Part shown: piece after piece, positions 1-7,064 of the stretch | How the letters are laid out: every line of letters starts with the position of its first letter | Numbering within the stretch: the first letter of the stretch is position 1 | Source: Glycomyces fuscus | Lineage (GTDB): Bacteria; Actinomycetota; Actinomycetes; Streptosporangiales; Streptosporangiaceae | Length of the DNA stretch: 38,622 bases | Direction: 5' to 3' | Assembly: GCA_002529455.1 (NCBI GenBank) | Contig: NYMS01000028.1 | Span: 1-38,622 of the forward strand | The notes under the pieces: model-generated | The model's input: the letters and a program-made list of their open reading frames with translations, nothing else | Told to the model about the DNA's origin: nothing | Database searches by the model: none | Translations under genes and position numbers: made by a program

Positions 1-705
1 TGGTCCGACGAGTTCGACGGCGCCGCGGGAAGCGCCCCCAACCCCGCCCACTGGAACCACGAGACCGGCGACCACGGCTGGGGCAACAACGAACTCCAGA
101 ACTACACCGACAACCGCGCCAACTCCGCCCTCGACGGCCAAGGCAACCTCGTCATCACCGCACGCCAGGAAGCCGACGGCGGCTACACCTCCGCACGCAT
201 CACCACCCAGAACAAGATCGAACACGCCTACGGCCGCATCGAAGCACGCATCAAGATCCCCCGCGGCCAGGGCATCTGGCCCGCCTTCTGGATGCTCGGC
301 GCCGACTTCCCCAACACCCCCTGGCCCCACTCCGGCGAAATCGACATCATGGAGAACGTCGGCTACGAACCCCACCTGGTCCACGGCACCGTCCACGGCC
401 CCGGCTACTCCGGCGCCGACGGCATCGGCGCCTCCTACACGCACCCCCAGGGCTGGTCCTTCGCCGACGACTTCCACACCTTCGCCATCGACTGGAACCC
501 CGGCTCCATCACCTGGTCCGTGGACGGCAACGCCTACCACACCCTCACCACCAACGACGTGGGAGCCAACCCCTGGGTCTACGACCAGCCCTTCTTCATG
601 ATCCTCAACGTCGCCGTGGGCGGGAACTGGCCCGGCTACCCCGACGGCACCACCCAGTTCCCCCAGCAGATGCTCGTGGACTACGTCCGGGTCTACGAGA
701 ACTAG
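1..705 (+). CDS. Glycoside hydrolase family 16 beta-glucanase (5'-truncated)
   Basis: Frame 1 is open from the first base to TAG at 703-705, so the N-terminus and any signal peptide lie outside the window. The visible 234 residues are a GH16 jelly-roll catalytic domain. It opens with WSDEF, continues with GWGNNELQNYTD, and carries the catalytic GEIDIMEN motif at bases 328-357, whose two glutamates are nucleophile and acid/base in this family. It closes with the family-typical VDYVRVYEN. Such enzymes are normally secreted and cut beta-1,3 or mixed-linked glucans such as laminarin; the exact substrate is inferred. No carbohydrate-binding module follows. Codon use is odd for the window, with many GAA and GCA codons and an A/C-rich coding strand. 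A long hairpin lies directly downstream. Confidence 0.93.
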   Translation, partial: WSDEFDGAAGSAPNPAHWNHETGDHGWGNNELQNYTDNRANSALDGQGNLVITARQEADGGYTSARITTQNKIEHAYGRIEARIKIPRGQGIWPAFWMLGADFPNTPWPHSGEIDIMENVGYEPHLVHGTVHGPGYSGADGIGASYTHPQGWSFADDFHTFAIDWNPGSITWSVDGNAYHTLTTNDVGANPWVYDQPFFMILNVAVGGNWPGYPDGTTQFPQQMLVDYVRVYEN

Positions 706-738
706 ACAGCGCCTTTCCGGGGCTCCGCTCCGCCCCGC
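706..738 (-). repeat. Degenerate post-stop repeat, copy A
   Basis: Directly after the GH16 stop codon lies a stretch resembling those found after two other stop codons in this window (minus-strand genes ending at 13894 and 24884). Shared blocks are a GCG/CGC-TGTCT-like start, then TTTCCGGGGCTCCGCT, then a C/G-rich GCCCGC run. It leads straight into the hairpin at 739-784. Function is unknown; a 3'-UTR or terminator-associated element is the simplest reading. Similarity was judged by eye only, and this is the weakest of the three copies. Confidence 0.3.
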
Positions 739-784
739 AGGCGGGCGCCCCGGGCCGGATCCCCCCGGCCCGGGGCGCCCGCCT
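739..784. terminator. Perfect 20-bp hairpin between convergent genes
   Basis: The arms 739-758 and 765-784 are perfect reverse complements, with a 6-nt loop ATCCCC at 759-764. The hairpin sits between the GH16 stop (705) and the alcohol dehydrogenase stop (793) of convergent genes. It has no T-tract, as is usual for actinobacterial hairpin terminators, and could serve both directions. Confidence 0.75.
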
Positions 785-792
785 CCGGCGGG

Positions 793-1977
793 TCAGGGCC
801 GGAAGACGACCTTGAACACGCCGTCCTGCTTCTTCTGGAACTTCTTGTAGGCCAGCGGGGCCGCGTCCAGGCCCACGTGGTGGGTGGCGAAGTCGTCCAC
901 GCCCAGGGGGTCGGCCCCCTCCAGCAGCGGCAGGATCTCCGGCACCCACCGGCGCACGTTGGCCTGCCCCATCCGCAGCTGGATCTGCTTGTCGAAGAGC
1001 GTGAGCATCGGCATCGGGTCGGCCATACCGCCGTACACGCCGATCAGGGAGACGGTCCCGCCGCGCCGGACCAGGTCGATGGCGGTGTGCAGGGCGGTCA
1101 GCCGGTCCACCCCGGCCGTCTCCATCATCTTGGCCGCCACGCCCCGGGGCATGAGGTTGGCCATGCGCTGGGCGAACCTGGCCGAGCCGTGCCCGGCCGC
1201 CTCCATGCCGACCGCGTCGATGACCGCGTCCGGGCCGCGCCCGTCGGTGCGGTCGCGGATCTCCCCGATCACGTCCTCCACGCCCCGGGAGGAGTCGAAC
1301 ACCTCCACGTCCCAGGCCGCGGCGCGGGCGCGCCGTTCGGGTACCGGGTCCACGCCGAACACCTTCTCCGCGCCCAGGTGGCGGGCGACCCGGCAGCACA
1401 TGTCACCGATCGGGCCCAGGCCCAGGACGGCCACCGATCCCCCCTGCGGGACGTCGGCGTAGCGGACGGCCTGCCAGGCGGTCGGCAGCACGTCGGACAG
1501 GAAGAGGTAGCGGTCGTCGGGGCCCTGCCCGGGTACGGGGACCGCGGTGGTCTCGGCGCGCGGGACGCGCAGGTACTCGGCCTGCCCGCCGGGCACCGAG
1601 CCGTAGAGACTGCTGTAGCCGAAGAGCGCGGCGCCCATGCCCTGCTCCTCGACCTGGGTGTTCTCGCACTGGCTCTGCAGGCCCGTGTCGCACATGAGGC
1701 AGTGCCCGCAGGAGATCTGGAAGGGGACGACCACCCGCTGGCCGGGGGTGAGGGAGGTGACGCCGGAGCCGACCTCCTCGACCACGCCCATGGGTTCGTG
1801 TCCGAGGATGTCCCCCGGGGTCATGAACGGCCCGAGTACCTCGTACAGGTGGAGGTCGGATCCGCACAGGCCCGAACTGGTGACCCGGATGACGGCGTCG
1901 CCGGGCTCCTCGATCCGGGGGTCGGGGACGTCCACGGTGCTGACGTCCCTGGGTCCGTTCCACACCACTGCCTTCAT
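793..1977 (-). CDS. Zinc-dependent alcohol/formaldehyde dehydrogenase family protein
   Basis: This is a 394-residue medium-chain dehydrogenase/reductase. The start MKAVVWNG (ATG at 1975-1977) is preceded by an AGGGGG ribosome site; the frame stays open upstream but only with low-complexity shadow sequence. Seen in order are the catalytic-zinc region with GHEPMGVVEEVGSG, a structural-zinc cluster CGHCLMCDTGLQSQC, and a Rossmann fold VLGLGPIGDMCCRVARHLGA followed by an acidic residue (GVDP) that favours NAD(H). The length and the insert between the Rossmann fold and the C-terminus resemble the glutathione-independent formaldehyde dehydrogenase branch, so an aldehyde or alcohol substrate oxidised with NAD is likely; the true substrate cannot be told. 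It is monocistronic and divergent from the methyltransferase gene at 2209. Confidence 0.9.
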   Translation of the reverse strand: MKAVVWNGPRDVSTVDVPDPRIEEPGDAVIRVTSSGLCGSDLHLYEVLGPFMTPGDILGHEPMGVVEEVGSGVTSLTPGQRVVVPFQISCGHCLMCDTGLQSQCENTQVEEQGMGAALFGYSSLYGSVPGGQAEYLRVPRAETTAVPVPGQGPDDRYLFLSDVLPTAWQAVRYADVPQGGSVAVLGLGPIGDMCCRVARHLGAEKVFGVDPVPERRARAAAWDVEVFDSSRGVEDVIGEIRDRTDGRGPDAVIDAVGMEAAGHGSARFAQRMANLMPRGVAAKMMETAGVDRLTALHTAIDLVRRGGTVSLIGVYGGMADPMPMLTLFDKQIQLRMGQANVRRWVPEILPLLEGADPLGVDDFATHHVGLDAAPLAYKKFQKKQDGVFKVVFRP

Positions 1978-2208
1978 GGTTCCCCCTGGTCTCACGACGG
2001 TGGCGGTCGTTGTCCGGGGAGCGCGCGGCCCCCTGGGCTGCCCTCGGCCACTACCCCGCCCGTGTCGGCGGAAACGGGTGGCGCGGGCGGCCCCGGGCGC
2101 CCCGGGCACCGGGATGCGGGACCGGGGCGGTCCCGGCCGCCTGAGCGGCCTGGGCGGGCGCTACCGTACCGGGTGTCTCCTCCGCCCGGAAAGCGAGAAA
2201 GGCACCCC

Positions 2209-2937
2209 GTGTCCGACACTCCTCCCCCTTCGGTGTCCGCCCCCAACCCGAGGGTCTACGGCCCCCGGGGCCTCATGCGGTACCGGCGGCTGATCATCGG
2301 CCTGTCCAGCCGTCACGCCTGGAAGATCGACAACGACCGGCTCGCGCGGATGTACGCGAGCCACGTGTCGGCCAACCACCTGGAGGTCGGCCCCGCGGAC
2401 GGGCACTTCCTCTCCCAGGCCCCGGACCCCGTGGACGCGTCGGGCGGACCCGTCCCCGCCGAGAGGCGACGGATCCAGCTGATGGACCTCAACCCCGGCC
2501 CCCTGCGGATGTGCGAGCCCAAACTGGCCGGGCGGGCCCGCGTGACCTCCCACGTGCACGACGTGCTCAGCGCCCCGTGGCCGGTCGCCGACGCCTCGGT
2601 GGACTCGGTGGCGATGTTCCACGTGCTGCACTGCGTGCCCGGGAACGGCATCCGGGCCAAGGCGACGGCGTTCTCCGAGGCCGCGCGGGTGCTGTCCCCG
2701 GAACAGGGGGTGTTCTTCGGCGCGACGCTGCCCGGCGCCGCGGACGGGCACACGAGCAACAACTGGCTGGCGCGTAGGCTGCAGCACGCCTACAACCAGC
2801 CCGAACGCAACATCTTCCACAACCGCGGGGACCGGGTGACCGACCTTCGCGCGGTACTGGAGGAGCACTTCACCGACGTGGAGGTCACCGTCATGGGCGC
2901 GGACGCCCTGTGGGTGGCCCGGGGCCCGCGCGCGTAG
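2209..2937 (+). CDS. Class I SAM-dependent methyltransferase
   Basis: This 242-residue protein has the S-adenosylmethionine motif I HLEVGPADGHFL near residue 59. An acidic LMDLNPGPL strand follows, and a motif IV-like region VDSVAMFHVLHCVPG precedes the AARVLSPEQGVFFGATLP segment typical of methyltransferase-11/25 folds. The GTG start at 2209 was chosen because AGAAAGG lies just upstream and the protein then begins MSDTPP; an in-frame ATG at 2275 (MRYRRL) is an alternative. The substrate is unknown. The gene stands alone between the divergent alcohol dehydrogenase and the oxidoreductase at 3122, so context gives no pathway. Confidence 0.82.
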   Translation: MSDTPPPSVSAPNPRVYGPRGLMRYRRLIIGLSSRHAWKIDNDRLARMYASHVSANHLEVGPADGHFLSQAPDPVDASGGPVPAERRRIQLMDLNPGPLRMCEPKLAGRARVTSHVHDVLSAPWPVADASVDSVAMFHVLHCVPGNGIRAKATAFSEAARVLSPEQGVFFGATLPGAADGHTSNNWLARRLQHAYNQPERNIFHNRGDRVTDLRAVLEEHFTDVEVTVMGADALWVARGPRA

Positions 2938-3108
2938 GTCCCCGCCACCGGTCGCAGGAGCGCGGCCGGTCTCCGGACGTGCCCCTGGGCGGGCCCGGAG
3001 ACCGGTGGTGTCGGCGTCGTGGGACGGGCGCCCGCGCGGGCGCCCGCTCCGCGTTCCGCGCGACCCGGGGTTGCTCACCCGGGCGCCTCACCACCACGCG
3101 GTCGGTGC

Positions 3109-3114
3109 CAGAAT
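3109..3114 (+). promoter_or_regulatory. Leaderless-type -10 box for the YdeP-like gene
   Basis: CAGAAT lies exactly 7 nt before the GTG at 3122. This is the spacing that places the transcription start on the initiation codon, and there is no good ribosome-binding site. It is the main reason for preferring GTG 3122 over ATG 3113. Confidence 0.45.
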
Positions 3115-3121
3115 GCCAGGT

Positions 3122-5428
3122 GTGAGACACCAGCACCCGGACAACCCCGACCCCGCCCAGGACTCCCCCGCGGTCAGCCCTCCCAAGAGCAGCGCGGCCG
3201 GGCTCCCCGCCGTGCTCAACAGCCTCCGCCAGCTCAACGAGCACACGGGCGTACGGCGCGGACTGCCCGCCATGCTCGCGATCAACCAGAAGCGCGGCTT
3301 CGACTGCCCCGGCTGCGCCTGGCCCGAGGGGGACCGCAGGCACCGGGCCGAGTTCTGCGAGAACGGCGCCAAGGCCGTCGCCGAGGAGGCCACCGCCACG
3401 GCGCTGACCGGGGAGTTCTTCGCCGAGCACCCGGTCTCCGAGCTGGCCGGGCGGTCCGGGTACTGGCTGGGTCGGCAGGGGCGCCTCACCGAGCCGCTGT
3501 ACCTGGCCGAGGGCGCCACCCACTACGAGCCGGTCAGCTGGGAGCGCGCGCTGGACCTGGTCGCCGAGGACCTGCGGGCGCTGGACTCCCCGGACCAGGC
3601 GGTGTTCTACACCTCCGGTCGCACCAGCAACGAGGCGGCGTTCTGCTACCAGCTGTTCGCCCGCGCTCTGGGCACGAACAACCTCCCCGACTGCTCCAAC
3701 ATGTGCCACGAGTCGTCCGGTTCGGCCCTGACCGAGACCCTGGGCGTGGGCAAGGGCAGCGTGTCCCTGGAGGACCTGCGCGAGGCCGACCTCATCATCG
3801 TGGCCGGGCAGAACCCCGGCACCAACCACCCCCGCATGCTCACCGCCCTGGAGCGGGCCAAGAAGTCCGGGACACGCATCGTCACCGTCAACCCGCTGCC
3901 CGAGGCCGGGATGCGCGAGTTCCGCAACCCCCAGCGCGCGGGCGGCCTGCTGGGGCGCGGCACCGAGCTGACCGACCTGTTCGCGCAGGTGCGGCTGGGC
4001 GGCGACCTCGCCCTGTTCTCCGCCCTCAACCGCCTGCTGCTGGAGGCCGACGAGCGCGGTGAGCACGTCCTGGACCGGGAGTTCGTCGAGGCCCACACCC
4101 ACGGGTTCGAACAGTTCGCCAAGGCGCTGCTGGCCGAGTCGGACGAGGAGTTCTGGGCACGCACCGAGCGCGACACCGGTCTGGAACGGGAGCTGATCGA
4201 GCGCATCGCCGCGATGGTCACCGCCTCCGAGCGGATCGTGGTGTGCTGGGCGATGGGGCTGACCCAGCACCGGCACTCGGTGCCCACCATCCGCGAGGTG
4301 GTCAACTTCCTGCTGCTGCGCGGCAACGTGGGCCGCCCCGGCGCGGGCGTGTGCCCGGTCCGCGGCCACTCCAACGTGCAGGGCGACCGCACGATGGGGA
4401 TCTTCGAGCGCCCGGCCGAGGAGTTCCTGGACGCCCTGGGCGCCGAGTTCGGCTTCGCGCCGCCGCGTGAGCACGGGTACGACACCGTCAACGCCATCCG
4501 CGCCATGGCGCGCGGTGACGTCCGGGTGTTCTTCGCGATGGGCGGCAACTTCGTCGCGGCCACCCCGGACACGCTGGTGACCGAGGAGGCCATGCGCCGG
4601 GTGGGACTGACGGTGCACGTGTCCACCAAGCTGAACCGCTCGCACGTGGTGACGGGGACACGGGCGCTGATCCTCCCCGCGCTGGGGCGCAGCGACCGCG
4701 ACCTGCGCGACGGCGAGCCGCGGTGGGTGACGGTGGAGGACTCCATGGGCAAGGTGCACGCCTCCCACGGCGTGCTGCCGCCGCTGTCGCGGGGCATGCG
4801 CTCGGAGGTGGACATCATCTGCGACCTGGCCGGGCGGGTGCTCGGCGAGTCGCCGGTGGCGTGGTCGGAGCTGACCGACTACGACCGGGTGCGCGAGCAC
4901 GTGGCCGCGGTCGTGCCGGGGTTCGAGGACTTCAACGCCCGCGCGCGCAGGCCCGGCGGGTTCACCCTGCCGCACGCCCCGCGCGACGACCGGCGCTTCC
5001 CCACCGCGACCGGGCTGGCCAACTTCACGGTCAACGGCACGTACGCGCCGGAGGTCCCCGAGGGGCGGCTGCTGTTGCAGACGCTGCGCTCGCACGACCA
5101 GTACAACACGACGGTGTACGGCCTCGACGACCGCTACCGCGGCATCACCGGTGGCCGCCGGGTGGTGCTGGTCAACCCCGAGGACGCCCGGGAGCTGGGG
5201 CTGGCCGACGGCGCCTACACCGACATCGTGGGCGAGTGGCACGACGGCAGGGAGCGGCGCGCGGCGCACTTCCGCGTGGTGCACTACCCGACCGCACGCG
5301 GGTGCGCGGCCTCCTACTTCCCGGAGACGAACGTGCTGGTGCCGCTGGACTCCACGGCCGAGGTGAGCAACACGCCGACGTCGAAGTCGGTGGTGGTGCG
5401 CTTCGAGCCCGACTCCGGGGCCCCCTAG
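3122..5428 (+). CDS. FdhF/YdeP family molybdopterin oxidoreductase
   Basis: This is a 768-residue protein of the molybdopterin-dependent oxidoreductase superfamily, close in layout to the YdeP/FdhF-like branch. An N-terminal pair of cysteines (FDCPGCAW, residues 61-67) replaces the full four-cysteine iron-sulfur motif of classical formate dehydrogenases. The middle contains CSNMCHESSG and GQNPGTNHPRML, which belong to the cofactor-binding core. The C-terminal molydopterin-dinucleotide domain includes LLLQTLRSHDQYNTTVYG and ends VSNTPTSKSVVVRFE. No twin-arginine signal is visible, so it is probably cytoplasmic. E. coli YdeP is linked to acid resistance, but its reaction is unknown and no function should be transferred. 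No fdhD or cofactor gene is adjacent. An alternative ATG lies at 3113. Confidence 0.88.
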   Translation: MRHQHPDNPDPAQDSPAVSPPKSSAAGLPAVLNSLRQLNEHTGVRRGLPAMLAINQKRGFDCPGCAWPEGDRRHRAEFCENGAKAVAEEATATALTGEFFAEHPVSELAGRSGYWLGRQGRLTEPLYLAEGATHYEPVSWERALDLVAEDLRALDSPDQAVFYTSGRTSNEAAFCYQLFARALGTNNLPDCSNMCHESSGSALTETLGVGKGSVSLEDLREADLIIVAGQNPGTNHPRMLTALERAKKSGTRIVTVNPLPEAGMREFRNPQRAGGLLGRGTELTDLFAQVRLGGDLALFSALNRLLLEADERGEHVLDREFVEAHTHGFEQFAKALLAESDEEFWARTERDTGLERELIERIAAMVTASERIVVCWAMGLTQHRHSVPTIREVVNFLLLRGNVGRPGAGVCPVRGHSNVQGDRTMGIFERPAEEFLDALGAEFGFAPPREHGYDTVNAIRAMARGDVRVFFAMGGNFVAATPDTLVTEEAMRRVGLTVHVSTKLNRSHVVTGTRALILPALGRSDRDLRDGEPRWVTVEDSMGKVHASHGVLPPLSRGMRSEVDIICDLAGRVLGESPVAWSELTDYDRVREHVAAVVPGFEDFNARARRPGGFTLPHAPRDDRRFPTATGLANFTVNGTYAPEVPEGRLLLQTLRSHDQYNTTVYGLDDRYRGITGGRRVVLVNPEDARELGLADGAYTDIVGEWHDGRERRAAHFRVVHYPTARGCAASYFPETNVLVPLDSTAEVSNTPTSKSVVVRFEPDSGAP

Positions 5429-5658
5429 GCCGTGTTCCCTGGATCATTCCGGGCCCGCGGCCACCGGGCCTCCTCTCGCCGCGCCGGTTCCGCCTGAAGA
5501 GCCGACCGGGCTGACCGGTGCGCACCGTCGTGCGAGAGGCGGCCCGGACGGCCGCCCGCCGCTCCGGAGGCCCCCGCGGAACACTCCCTGGCAGCGCGCC
5601 GTCCGGTCGCCTCCCCCCGGTGCGCGGGCCCGCGAGGGGCCGCTCGTACGCTGGTGCG
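5429..5658. other. Intergenic region, no gene seen
   Basis: The 230 bp contain no convincing coding sequence. The first 25 bases after the stop (GCCGTGTTCCCTGGATCATT...) weakly resemble the post-stop repeat found elsewhere in the window. The last 12 bases hold the leaderless-type promoter element of the phosphatase gene. Confidence 0.4.
5647..5652 (+). promoter_or_regulatory. Leaderless-type -10 box for the histidine phosphatase gene
   Basis: TACGCT lies 6 nt before ATG 5659 and no Shine-Dalgarno sequence separates them, which suggests a leaderless transcript. No clear -35 hexamer was found. Confidence 0.5.
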
Positions 5659-6294
5659 ATGCCAGCGATCTATCTCATCCGCCATGGGAAGGCCTCTCCG
5701 GAGGCGGAGGACTACGACGAGTTGAGCCCGACCGGCTACGAGCAGGCCCGCCTGCTGGGCGCCGAGCTCCGGCGGCGCGGGCCCAGGGTCGGCCGCGTGG
5801 TGACCGGCGCGCTGCGCCGCCAGCGGCAGACGGCGGCCGCGACCCTGGCCGAGGCGGGCCTGGACCTGGAGCCGGTCGGCGACGAGCGGTGGAACGAGTA
5901 CGACCACCTCGGCCTGCTGGGCGCGCACCCGGTCGCCGCGGGCTCGCTCCAGGAGCGGCTCGACGCCTCCCTGACCTCGTGGATCGAGGCCGGGGGCAGC
6001 GGGCCCGGTACCTGGGAGGGCTTCCGGGCCGGGGTCCGGCAGGCGTTGGACGACCTGGTCGCCGGGCTCGGCAGGGGGGAGACGGCACTGGTCTTCACCT
6101 CCGCCGGGGTGATCGCGACGGTGTGCTCGACCCTGCTGGGCACGGCACCCGCCGGGTTCCTGGCCATGAACCGGGTGGTGGTCAACGGCTCGGTGAGCAA
6201 GCTGCTGCACGGCCGCGGCGGCACGCAGCTGCTGTCCTTCAACGACCACGCCCACCTGGAGCAGGGAGGTCCCGCACTGATGACCTACCGCTGA
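5659..6294 (+). CDS. Histidine phosphatase family protein (SixA/PGM-like)
   Basis: This 211-residue protein begins MPAIYLIRHGKAS, carrying the family's catalytic RHG at residues 8-10. The second signature, normally a histidine in a V-x-x-H-G strand, reads VFTSAG at residues 145-150, so the canonical second histidine is missing. A conserved-looking SFNDHAHLE near the C-terminus (193-201) may supply one. The start was set at ATG 5659 because it begins the fold and sits behind a leaderless promoter; the upstream extension is arginine-rich shadow. The substrate (phosphoprotein, phosphosugar or other phosphomonoester) cannot be deduced. It is convergent with aroQ. Confidence 0.85.
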   Translation: MPAIYLIRHGKASPEAEDYDELSPTGYEQARLLGAELRRRGPRVGRVVTGALRRQRQTAAATLAEAGLDLEPVGDERWNEYDHLGLLGAHPVAAGSLQERLDASLTSWIEAGGSGPGTWEGFRAGVRQALDDLVAGLGRGETALVFTSAGVIATVCSTLLGTAPAGFLAMNRVVVNGSVSKLLHGRGGTQLLSFNDHAHLEQGGPALMTYR

Positions 6295-6326
6295 GGCGCG
6301 CGGCGACCGACGCGCGCCCGAAGCAA

Positions 6327-6340
6327 ACCGACCGGTCGGT
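6327..6340. promoter_or_regulatory. 14-bp perfect palindrome, TetR-operator-like
   Basis: ACCGACCGGTCGGT is a perfect palindrome 32 bp past the phosphatase stop. It shares its half-site (ACCGAC/GTCGGT, 2-bp spacer) with the element at 7028-7041 in front of the acyl-CoA dehydrogenase gene. This kind of sequence is typical of TetR-family operators, but here it lies between two convergent genes rather than at a promoter. Confidence 0.45.
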
Positions 6341-6361
6341 ACCGCCACATCGGCGGTACCG
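6337..6361. terminator. 10-bp hairpin between convergent genes
   Basis: CGGTACCGCC (6337-6346) and GGCGGTACCG (6352-6361) are reverse complements with a 5-nt loop ACATC. They lie between the convergent phosphatase and aroQ genes and overlap the end of the palindrome at 6327-6340. A bidirectional terminator is likely. Confidence 0.5.
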
Positions 6362-6443
6362 GCCGCCCCCGGGCCGCGGGGCGAAGGCGCTCCCGCGCGA
6401 CCGCCGCACGGCGGACCGGCGGGGGCCGGTACGGCCGCGCGCC

Positions 6444-6929
6444 TCACCCCGCCTGGGCGCCGCCCGCCTCCCGGCGCTCGGCGTCGCGCCGCAGCACCGC
6501 GCGCAGGGCCAGCTCGTAGCCGAAGATCCCGCACCCGGCGACGTAGCCCGCGGCCACCGGCGCGGTCACCGACGTGTGCCGGAACTCCTCGCGGGCGTAG
6601 ACGTTGGAGATGTGCACCTCCACCACGGGCGCCTCGACCGCGTCGATCGCGTCGCGCAGCGCGATGCCGTAGTGCGCGTAGGCGCCGGGGTTGAGCACGA
6701 CCCCCGCCCAGCCGCGCGCGGCGTGGATCCGGTCCACCATCACGCCCTCGCTGTTGCTCTGCGCGCACACCACGTGCACGCCCAGCTCCCCGCCGAGGGA
6801 GACCACGCGCCGCTCGACCTCCTCCAGGGTGGTGGTGCCGTACTGCTCGGGGTCGCGGGTGCCCAGCAGGTTGAGGTTGGGGCCGTTGAGCAGCAGGACG
6901 GTGCGGGAGGGGTCGGACACAGCGGACAT
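6444..6929 (-). CDS. aroQ: Type II 3-dehydroquinate dehydratase
   Basis: This is a complete 161-residue type II dehydroquinase, the usual length for the dodecameric family. It carries NGPNLNLLGTRDPEQYG at residues 15-31 with the catalytic arginine (25) and tyrosine (30). LNPGAYAHYGIALRDAI, EVHISN and FRHTSVTAPVAAG follow, and these form the substrate pocket. It catalyses trans-dehydration of 3-dehydroquinate to 3-dehydroshikimate in the shikimate or catabolic quinate pathway. Start ATG 6927-6929 has GAAGGAG about 12 nt upstream, slightly far. No other shikimate gene is nearby, so it may be a stand-alone copy. Confidence 0.95.
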   Translation of the reverse strand: MSAVSDPSRTVLLLNGPNLNLLGTRDPEQYGTTTLEEVERRVVSLGGELGVHVVCAQSNSEGVMVDRIHAARGWAGVVLNPGAYAHYGIALRDAIDAVEAPVVEVHISNVYAREEFRHTSVTAPVAAGYVAGCGIFGYELALRAVLRRDAERREAGGAQAG

Positions 6930-7027
6930 GCGGGTCAGCGCTCCTTCTCGGGTCGGTGGCAGCAAGCTTAGGGGCCGGGCGGCGCCGTGGCCCCGGTCGC
7001 CCCCGGGCCCTTCGGACGGGATACCAT

Positions 7028-7041
7028 ACCGACCAGTCGGT
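7028..7041 (+). promoter_or_regulatory. Candidate TetR-type operator of the acyl-CoA dehydrogenase gene
   Basis: ACCGACCAGTCGGT has perfect 6-bp inverted arms around a CA spacer and lies 24 bp before the GTG at 7065. A TACCAT -10-like box sits at 7022-7027, so a bound repressor would cover the transcription start. The half-sites match those of the palindrome at 6327-6340. No regulator gene adjoins it. Confidence 0.5.
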
Positions 7042-7064
7042 CCACGATCCCGAGGAGGCGACCC

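Noticed and set aside
877..2208. Long plus-strand extension upstream of the methyltransferase at 2209
   Set aside because: It lies antisense to the alcohol dehydrogenase and has shadow composition; only the part from GTG 2209 shows a real fold and a ribosome site.
2891..5284. 797-residue minus-strand open frame opposite the molybdoenzyme gene
   Set aside because: Its translation is low-complexity, rich in His, Val, Arg and Gly, with no domain. It is the antisense shadow of a strongly conserved gene, as expected at this GC content.
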